From the NCBI RefSeq assembly GCF_020523795.1, contig NZ_JAJALI010000005.1, positions 310,001 through 374,000 of the forward strand: a stretch of 64,000 nucleotides of DNA. Reading direction: 5' to 3'. The stretch's first letter is position 1; each line of letters starts with the position of its first letter. Positions 58,338-64,000 of the stretch are shown piece after piece. The translations under genes were made by a program, and so were the position numbers. Source of the stretch: Ancylobacter sp. Lp-2 (GTDB lineage Bacteria; Pseudomonadota; Alphaproteobacteria; Rhizobiales; Xanthobacteraceae). Under the pieces are notes generated by a model. The model was not told the DNA's origin and did not search any database. It was given only the letters and a program-made list of their open reading frames with translations.

Positions 58338-59375
58338 TCAGGCGGCCAGCGCGATCGCGCCGCCCTGCCGTGCCGCCCGCCCGATGGCGTCCACCACCCT
58401 GAGCGTCGCCAGCCCCTCGCGGCCGGAAACCAATGGCGCCTCGCTGCCGCGTATGACGGCGGCGAAATGCCGGATCTGCCGCCGCAGCGGGTCCTCGGGC
58501 GCGACGGCGAGGCGCTCGCGCGCGAGCGGCTCCCACCAACTGCGCGGCCCCGGATAGCGCCAGACATCCAGCTGCGGCACGCTGAGAGCGCCCTGCGTGC
58601 CAGCGATCTGGCAGCAGGCCTCGTCCTCGCGCGGATAGGCCGGGTTCTCGCCGCTGGTGGTCTCCCAGCTCCACGGCGCGACCGTCGTGTCGGAGACGCT
58701 CAGCGTGCCCAGAGCACCGCTGGCGAAGCGCAGCAGCACCGTCGCGGTGTCCTCCACCGCATGGCCGCGCACCGCGCTGGAGGTCTGCGCCTGCACGTCG
58801 ACGATCTCGCCGCCGAGATGACGGAACAGGTCGACATCGTGGATGAGGTTGATCAGCACCGGGCCGGCACCCGGCTGGCGCCGCCACGCCACGTCGAAAT
58901 AGTCGTCCGGCTTCATCATCCAGGCATGGCCGGACAGCAGCACCAGCCGGCCGAGACGACCGGCGTCGATCACCTCCCGCGCCTTGCGGATCAGCGGGTT
59001 GTGGCGCCGGTGATGCCCGACCAGCAGCGGCACGCGTGCGGCCTCCGCCGCCTCGACCAGCAGCTGCGCCCCGGCGAGGCTGTCGGCGATCGGCTTCTCG
59101 ACCAGCACCGGAATGCCGGCGGCGACCAGTTCCAGTGCGTGCTCGACATGCAGCTGGTTCGGCGTGGCGACGACCACCCCGTCCGGCCGCTCCGCCGCCG
59201 GCACCGCCGCGAAGCGCGGATACAGGGGCACGCCGGCCCGCGCCGCGACCTCGCGGGCCGCCGGCGCCGGATCGATGACGGCCGACAGCTGCACGTGAGG
59301 CTCGGCACGGACATGCGCGATGTGGCGCTGCCCGATCAGTCCGGCCCCCATCACGGCGATGCGCAACGGCTGCAT
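58338..59375 (-). CDS. Gfo/Idh/MocA family oxidoreductase
   Basis: A 345-residue NAD(P)-dependent dehydrogenase. N-terminal Rossmann domain: RIAVMGAGLIGQRHIAHVRAE at the start, EKPIADSLAGAQLLVEAA near 93 (the Glu-Lys-Pro motif with catalytic Lys). The C-terminal domain (about 125-345) has GHHRRHNPLIRKAREVIDAG and an HDVDLFRHLGGEIV helix with a conserved Asp/His. These enzymes oxidise polyols, cyclitols and sugar acids. In the cluster it could oxidise a quinate-like or cyclitol substrate feeding 3-dehydroquinate/3-dehydroshikimate; the actual substrate is unknown. ATG at 59375; 18 bases before the AroE-like gene. Confidence 0.9.
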   Translation of the reverse strand: MQPLRIAVMGAGLIGQRHIAHVRAEPHVQLSAVIDPAPAAREVAARAGVPLYPRFAAVPAAERPDGVVVATPNQLHVEHALELVAAGIPVLVEKPIADSLAGAQLLVEAAEAARVPLLVGHHRRHNPLIRKAREVIDAGRLGRLVLLSGHAWMMKPDDYFDVAWRRQPGAGPVLINLIHDVDLFRHLGGEIVDVQAQTSSAVRGHAVEDTATVLLRFASGALGTLSVSDTTVAPWSWETTSGENPAYPREDEACCQIAGTQGALSVPQLDVWRYPGPRSWWEPLARERLAVAPEDPLRRQIRHFAAVIRGSEAPLVSGREGLATLRVVDAIGRAARQGGAIALAA

Positions 59376-59396
59376 GGCTCTCTCCCTTCCGCCGCT

Positions 59397-60173
<777 letters not shown>

Positions 60174-60198
60174 GGCCGGGTCTCCCGCTATGCCGCGC

Positions 60199-61032
60199 TC
60201 AGCTGGCCGAGAAGGGGATGCCTTCGAGGCTGTCGGGGAACTGGTGCACCGGCACCTTCATCCACTTGTCGTAGATCTTCTTCAGCTCGCCATTGGCCTT
60301 GATCTTGTCGATGAAGGCGTTGAGCGAGGCGTTGATTTCCTTCTCGCCCAGGCGGGTGCAGGCGCCGTTGTAGAGCTTCTGGAATTCGAGCTTGTTCTCG
60401 AACTCGCCGGGGCGGGCCTGCTCGACGCGCTGCAGGTAGAAGATGTTGCCGCCGACCGCCTGCACCTGGCCGGAGGCCAGCGCCTGGATGCTCGGTGCGT
60501 CGCCGTCATAGCGTCGGATGGTAGTGCCGGCCGGGGCGTTCTTGGTCACCTGGGTATCCTGCGCGGCGCCCTTGGCGACGCCGATCGAGACCTTGGCCAT
60601 GTCGGCATTGGTCTTGATCTCCACCGATTTGGGGGCGATCAGCACGATGGCGTTGGCGACATAGGGCTTGCTGAACTGCACCGCCTTGGCGCGCTCGGGC
60701 AGCATCGCCATGGTGGCGAACAGCACGTCGACGCGGCCCGAGGTCAGCGCCGGGATGCGGTTGCTGACCTCGAGCGGCACGAACTCCACCTCGACGCCGA
60801 GCTCCTTGGCGTAGAGCCGGGACATGTCGGCATCGATGCCGTCCTGCTTGCCGTCGCTGGTGACGAAGCCCCAGGGCGGGTTGTCGCCCTGGATGCCGAC
60901 GATGATCTTGCCCCGCGCCTTGATCTCCTCGGGGGTGACGGCGGAGGCGGGACGGGTGGCGAGCGCCGGCAGGGCCAGCGCCGCGACGGCGGCGGCCAGC
61001 ACCAGGCGGCGGGTCGGCGTAAAGCGGGTCAT
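60199..61032 (-). CDS. ABC transporter solute-binding protein, family 3
   Basis: A 277-residue periplasmic SBP_bac_3 (polar amino acid/opine type) protein. Signal peptide [18 protein letters not shown] with cleavage near ATRPASA-V; the mature part begins [22 protein letters not shown], the conserved family 3 start, and contains [23 protein letters not shown] and [23 protein letters not shown]. Start ATG at 61032 follows GGGAG. The SBP_bac_3 family also includes binders of cyclohexadienyl/aromatic-precursor acids, consistent with a quinate/shikimate-like ligand, but ligand is not read from sequence. Confidence 0.93.
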   Translation of the reverse strand: MTRFTPTRRLVLAAAVAALALPALATRPASAVTPEEIKARGKIIVGIQGDNPPWGFVTSDGKQDGIDADMSRLYAKELGVEVEFVPLEVSNRIPALTSGRVDVLFATMAMLPERAKAVQFSKPYVANAIVLIAPKSVEIKTNADMAKVSIGVAKGAAQDTQVTKNAPAGTTIRRYDGDAPSIQALASGQVQAVGGNIFYLQRVEQARPGEFENKLEFQKLYNGACTRLGEKEINASLNAFIDKIKANGELKKIYDKWMKVPVHQFPDSLEGIPFSAS

Positions 61033-61083
61033 GTTTCTCTCCCTTTGCATTGGCGTTTTTCGTTTCTTGCTTGGACGACACCG

Positions 61084-61725
61084 TCACCGCGAGGCGACGG
61101 CGAAGCGGCGCTCCAGATGCGAGCCGTAGAGCGACAGCGGCCAGCACATCAGGAAGTAGAGGATGCCGACGATCCCGAAGACGAGGAGCGGCTGGAAGAT
61201 CTGGTTCGAGACGATGTTCCCGGCCCGCGCCAGCTCGGTGAAGCCGACGATGGAGGCGAGCGAGGTGCCCTTGATCAGCTGCACGAGGAAGCCGACGGTC
61301 GCCGGTAGCGAGATGCGGATCGCCTGCGGCAGCACCACGTCCTTCATCCGCGAGACGTATTTCAGGTTCAGCGCGCTGGCGGCCTCGGTCTGGCCGCGCG
61401 GTACCGCCTCGATGGAGCCGCGCCAGATCTCGCCGAGATAGGCGCTGGCGTGCAGGGTGAAGCCGATCGACACCGCCACCCACGCGCTGAGCCGCAGGCC
61501 GACCAGCGCCAGCCCGTAATAGACGACGAACAGTTGCATCAGCAGCGGCGTGCCCTGGAACAGCGCGATGTAGCCCGCCGCCAGCCGCTCCAGCGGTCGC
61601 ATGCCGGAGGTGCGCATCAGCGCGATGGCGAGCCCGCCGATCGCGCCGCACACGAAGCCGATCGCCGATAGCGCGACCGTCCATTTCAGGCCGGTGAGGA
61701 GGAACAGGAACTCGCCGAGACCCAT
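61084..61725 (-). CDS. ABC transporter permease, HisMQ family (second)
   Basis: A 213-residue inner-membrane permease of the polar-amino-acid type with about five helices (FLFLLTGLKWTVALSAIGFVCG, LERLAAGYIALFQGTPLLMQLF). The EAA-loop region reads EAASALNLKYVSRMKDVVLPQAIRISLPATVGFL near 130-162 with the family E-A-A---G-like block. It starts seven bases after the stop of the other permease. ATG at 61725. Subunit of the same importer. Confidence 0.92.
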   Translation of the reverse strand: MGLGEFLFLLTGLKWTVALSAIGFVCGAIGGLAIALMRTSGMRPLERLAAGYIALFQGTPLLMQLFVVYYGLALVGLRLSAWVAVSIGFTLHASAYLGEIWRGSIEAVPRGQTEAASALNLKYVSRMKDVVLPQAIRISLPATVGFLVQLIKGTSLASIVGFTELARAGNIVSNQIFQPLLVFGIVGILYFLMCWPLSLYGSHLERRFAVASR

Positions 61726-61732
61726 GATGCCC

Positions 61733-62401
61733 TCACTTCACCGGATAGCTGAAATAGCGGGTCGAGATGGTCGAGAAGAACGTCATCATCAGCCAGGACA
61801 GGCCGAGATAGAGCAGTGTGATGACGCCGAAGACCTCGAAGCTGCGGAAGCTCTCGGATTCGATGCGCTGCGCCACCGAGGTCAGCTCATAGGCGGAGAT
61901 CGCCGAGGCCACGCTGGTGGTCAGGGTGAGCAGGATGAACTGGCTGGTCAGCGAGGGGAAAACCGCCCGCAGCGCCGGCTTCAGCACGATGAGCCGGAAC
62001 ACCAGCCCCTTGTGCAGCCCCAGCGCCAGCCCGGCCTCGACCTGGCCACGACTGATCGATTGCACGCCGCCGCGGATGATTTCGATGGCGTAGGCGCCGC
62101 CATTGATGCCGAGGGCGAGGATGGCGGTCGGCGTCGGGTCGAGGCGCAGGCCGGCCAGCGGCAGCGCGAAATAGATGAAGTAGATCTGCACCAGGAAGGG
62201 CGTGTTGCGGATCAGCTCGACGAAGCTCTTCACCGCCCAGCGGATCGCCTTGTAGCGGGAATCGCGCAGCACCACCCCGCCAATGCCGATGACGATGGCG
62301 ATCGCCATCCCGCCCAGCGCGAGCAGCAGGGTGCCGAGGCAGCCGGCAAGCAGGTCCGGCAACCCGTCGAGGACGGGCGTGAAATCCAGCGCATAGTTCA
62401 T
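61733..62401 (-). CDS. ABC transporter permease, HisMQ family (first)
   Basis: A 222-residue permease. About five hydrophobic segments, EAA-loop near 130-165 (QVEAGLALGLHKGLVFRLIVLKPALRAVFP), and SVASAISAYELTSVAQRIESESFRSFEVF near the C-terminal third, typical of HisM/GlnP-type permeases. First gene of the operon; its ATG at 62401 is about 120 bases downstream of the double operator in the minus direction. The minus-strand candidate promoter is TTGACC (62546-62541), a 15-base spacer, and TACAAT (62525-62520). Confidence 0.92.
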   Translation of the reverse strand: MNYALDFTPVLDGLPDLLAGCLGTLLLALGGMAIAIVIGIGGVVLRDSRYKAIRWAVKSFVELIRNTPFLVQIYFIYFALPLAGLRLDPTPTAILALGINGGAYAIEIIRGGVQSISRGQVEAGLALGLHKGLVFRLIVLKPALRAVFPSLTSQFILLTLTTSVASAISAYELTSVAQRIESESFRSFEVFGVITLLYLGLSWLMMTFFSTISTRYFSYPVK

Positions 62402-62519
62402 GGCGTTTCCTCGACAGCCGACCTTCTGCGGGTCGGTCCGCTTCATCGTCCCGGCGCCTCTGCGGGCGGCTCGGCAGGCACGGACGCGCGGCTTGCGCGA
62501 TGCTTTTGGCGAATGATAA

Positions 62520-62546
62520 ATTGTACCAGATGGTTCATTTGGTCAA
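62520..62546 (-). promoter_or_regulatory. Candidate sigma-70-type promoter of the quinate/pca operon
   Basis: Minus strand: TTGACC (62546-62541, one base off the consensus -35) then a 15-base spacer and TACAAT (62525-62520, one base off TATAAT). The spacer is slightly short. It is overlaid exactly by operator site 1 (62522-62537), so TetR binding there would block polymerase. About 120 bases from the first permease ATG. Confidence 0.5.
62522..62537. promoter_or_regulatory. Predicted TetR operator, site 1
   Basis: 16-bp dyad TGTACC-AGAT-GGTTCA, half-sites TGnACC and GGTnCA matching on 5 of 6 bases. It lies in the divergent region between the ABC-transporter operon and the TetR gene. Site 2 has the same half-site pattern; centres are 31 bp apart, about three helical turns, so dimers would sit on the same face. 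Confidence 0.6.
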
Positions 62547-62552
62547 GCGGAA

Positions 62553-62568
62553 TGGACCGGATGGTACA
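62553..62568. promoter_or_regulatory. Predicted TetR operator, site 2
   Basis: 16-bp dyad TGGACC-GGAT-GGTACA. Half-sites TGnACC-N4-GGTnCA as in site 1. It is 51 bases upstream of the TetR ATG at 62619, a position suited to autorepression. Confidence 0.6.
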
Positions 62569-62618
62569 TTCCGCATCATGCCGCTCCCGCGCTCGCGCGC
62601 GCCCTCTTCGGTGCCTCG

Positions 62619-63281
62619 ATGGAAAAGACAGTCACGCCACCCCGCACCGACAGAAAGACCCAGTCGTGGACCCAGGACCCCGAAGGCGTCCGGCGCAGCA
62701 TCCTCGACGCCGCACGCATCGAGTTCGTCGAGCATGGGCTGAGCGGCGCGCGCGTCGACGAAATCGCCGCCAAGACCGCAACCAGCAAGCGGATGATCTA
62801 CTATTACTTCGGCGACAAGGAGGGGCTCTACCGCGCCGTCATCGAGGAGATGTACGACCGTATCCGCCGCTTCGAGCGCGGCCTCGATCTCGGCGCCTTG
62901 CCGCCGGATGAGGCAATGGCGAAGCTGGCTGGCTTCACCTTCGACTACCACGCCGACAATCCCGATTTCGTGCGCATGGTGATGATCGAGAACATCCACC
63001 ATGCCCGCCATCTCGCCACCTCGACCAAGATCGCCACGCTCAACCTGTCGATCATCGACGTGATCCGGGAGATCTATAAACGGGGCGTCGCCGAGGGCCT
63101 GTTCCGGCCGGGCATCGAGGCGCTGGACATCCACCTGACCATCAGCGCGCTCAGCTTCTACAACGTGTCGAACCGCGCCAGCATCCGGCAGGTGTTCGGC
63201 CACGACATGGGTGCGCCGGACATCCTGCCGCAACGCCGGCAGACGGCAATCGACACGGTAATGCGGATGCTACGGGCCTGA
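62619..63281 (+). CDS. TetR/AcrR family transcriptional regulator
   Basis: A 220-residue repressor. N-terminal TetR HTH at about residues 25-70: SILDAARIEFVEHGLSGARV, then EIAAKTATSKRMIYYYFGDKEGLYRAVI (recognition helix with Tyr-Tyr-Tyr-Phe). The C-terminal ligand domain (about 95-220) has FDYHADNPDFVRMVMIENIHHARHL and a late LTISALSFYNVSNR stretch. It is divergent from the quinate/protocatechuate operon with two operator-like dyads between, so it most likely represses that operon and itself; the inducer would be a pathway compound such as quinate, shikimate or protocatechuate. ATG at 62619. Convergent with aroQ. Confidence 0.92.
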   Translation: MEKTVTPPRTDRKTQSWTQDPEGVRRSILDAARIEFVEHGLSGARVDEIAAKTATSKRMIYYYFGDKEGLYRAVIEEMYDRIRRFERGLDLGALPPDEAMAKLAGFTFDYHADNPDFVRMVMIENIHHARHLATSTKIATLNLSIIDVIREIYKRGVAEGLFRPGIEALDIHLTISALSFYNVSNRASIRQVFGHDMGAPDILPQRRQTAIDTVMRMLRA

Positions 63282-63309
63282 CCGTGTCGCTTACCGGCGG
63301 ATAGGAGGC

Positions 63310-63753
63310 TCAGGCCTTACCCGCCAGGGCCGCCATCGCCTCGATCGCCAGTTCGTAGCCGGCGGCGCCGAAACCGATCATCACACCGGTGACGACCGGC
63401 GAGATCAGCGATTTATGATAGATGCTCTCGCGCGCATGGACGTTGGAGATGTGCAGCTCGATCTTCGGCCCGTCGAACATCTTCAGCGCGTCCATCAGCG
63501 CCACCGAGGTGAAGGTGTAGCCGGCGGGATTGATGACGATGCCGCAGGCCTCGCCGCGCGCCTGCTGCACGCTCTCGACCAGTTCGCCCTCGAAATTGGT
63601 CTGCCGGAACTCGACCCCGAAACCCAGCGCCCCGGCCTTCGCGGCGCAGCGTTCCGCGATCTCCGCCAGCGTCGTGGAGCCGTAGATCGCCGGTTCGCGC
63701 TGGCCGAGCAGGTTGAGATTCGGCCCGTTCAACACATGGATGCGCCGTCCCAT
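63310..63753 (-). CDS. aroQ: 3-dehydroquinate dehydratase, type II
   Basis: A 147-residue dodecameric-type dehydroquinase that converts 3-dehydroquinate to 3-dehydroshikimate. Motifs: GPNLNLLGQREPAIYG near residue 8 (catalytic Arg and Tyr), GIVINPAGYTFTSVALMDAL near 69 (the usual His of Y-T-H-T-S is Phe) and ELHISNVHARE near 98 (catalytic His). In the quinate cluster it supplies the missing step between dehydroquinate and QuiC, so a catabolic role is likely, though it could also serve aromatic synthesis. ATG at 63753. The TetR gene ends 28 bases from its stop, convergent. Confidence 0.95.
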   Translation of the reverse strand: MGRRIHVLNGPNLNLLGQREPAIYGSTTLAEIAERCAAKAGALGFGVEFRQTNFEGELVESVQQARGEACGIVINPAGYTFTSVALMDALKMFDGPKIELHISNVHARESIYHKSLISPVVTGVMIGFGAAGYELAIEAMAALAGKA

Positions 63754-63791
63754 ACCCGTTTCCCCTGCCTATACGTGGTGATCCACGCGCG

Positions 63792-64000
63792 TTACATCGC
63801 GACGGCGATATCCTGTCCGACCCCGAAACACATGGTGGCGAGGCGCCTCCCCAGTGAGGACCGGTTCCAATGCCGCCGCGCCGGTGATGCCGGTGCAGGA
63901 CATGCCAGGCGGATGGGCGCACATGATCACTCGGCCGAGGATACGGGCGAACGGTTCGAGGCCATGCTGCCCGGCGACCGCCCGTAGGAGACACCCGCCT
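63792..64000 (-). pseudogene. Broken thiolase (acetyl-CoA acyltransferase) remnant, runs off the edge
   Basis: Minus-strand pieces match a thiolase. Upstream in one frame is a RAVAGQHGLEPFARIL-like stretch followed at once by C-A-H-P-P-G-M-S-C-T-G-I-T-G-A-A-A-L-E, where an intact thiolase has G-H-P-x-G-x-S-G at the active-site loop. Then in a shifted frame comes L-A-T-M-C-F-G-V-G-Q-D-I-A-V-A-M-stop (63837-63792), the conserved C-terminus with its catalytic Cys. The distance between the two domains is too short by about 100 residues, so a deletion and at least one frameshift have occurred. A 3-oxoadipyl-CoA thiolase (PcaF) would fit the cluster, but type is not decidable. The rest lies beyond base 64000. 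Confidence 0.7.

Overview
The window is GC-rich, densely coded chromosomal DNA, most likely from an alphaproteobacterium of the order Hyphomicrobiales. A Xanthobacteraceae-type genome (Ancylobacter/Starkeya/Xanthobacter-like) is an inference from gene content and protein style, not something the sequence proves. Pointers are a C-terminally fused PcaD-PcaC protein, MmcB and TIGR02301 family proteins, a GGAAC-N16-CGTT general-stress (EcfG-type) promoter, and intergenic repeats of the TAGAGC-TTTTC-GGAATC style common in this order. No phage, transposase, CRISPR array or rRNA was found. There is one tRNA, tRNA-Ala(CGC).

Layout. 1-8.1 kb: 5' part of a ribokinase-like gene, mutS, mmcB, a two-gene chromate transporter, a MATE exporter and a DUF937 protein. 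8.2-14.5 kb: argB, a HAD pyrimidine 5'-nucleotidase, dapD-dapE, a small porin-signature secreted protein, a NUDIX gene, TIGR02301, a phosphoribosyltransferase and a 37-aa membrane peptide. 14.6-22.4 kb: accessory-looking stretch with SDR, DUF1993, a mercuric-reductase-like flavoprotein, DUF4126, a small secreted protein, a decayed autotransporter, a Na/Pi symporter and tRNA-Ala. 22.6-33.2 kb: yggT-yggU, GNAT, typA, a stress-type small-gene cluster, a site-2 protease with CBS domains, a PPOX-family protein, argG, rlmN and an ICMT-like methyltransferase. 33.3-38.2 kb: dapF-mtaB-ftsY-septation protein A. 38.5-51.6 kb: aldo/keto reductase, acyltransferase-SGNH, a tesA/ybbA/ybbP-type cluster, Bax-inhibitor-1, GNAT, an Orn/Lys/Arg decarboxylase and a CYTH-CHAD protein.

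51.8-64.0 kb is the most coherent system: an apparent 11-gene minus-strand operon (from 62401 down to 51767) plus a divergent TetR regulator and a nearby type II dehydroquinase. It encodes a polar-amino-acid-type ABC importer (two permeases, binding protein, ATPase), a Gfo/Idh/MocA dehydrogenase, an AroE-family dehydrogenase, a QuiC-type 3-dehydroshikimate dehydratase, protocatechuate 3,4-dioxygenase (PcaH, PcaG), PcaB and a PcaD-PcaC fusion. With AroQ this reads as uptake of quinate/shikimate-type cyclic hydroxy acids and conversion through 3-dehydroquinate, 3-dehydroshikimate and protocatechuate to 3-oxoadipate. Two 16-bp dyads of the form TGnACC-N4-GGTnCA, 31 bp apart, lie in the divergent control region and are the likely TetR operators. 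A broken thiolase fragment lies at the window edge behind aroQ. PcaIJ and an intact PcaF are not in the window.

Biosynthetic genes (argB, argG, dapD, dapE, dapF) are scattered as singlets or pairs among housekeeping repair and translation genes (mutS, rlmN, mtaB, ftsY, typA).
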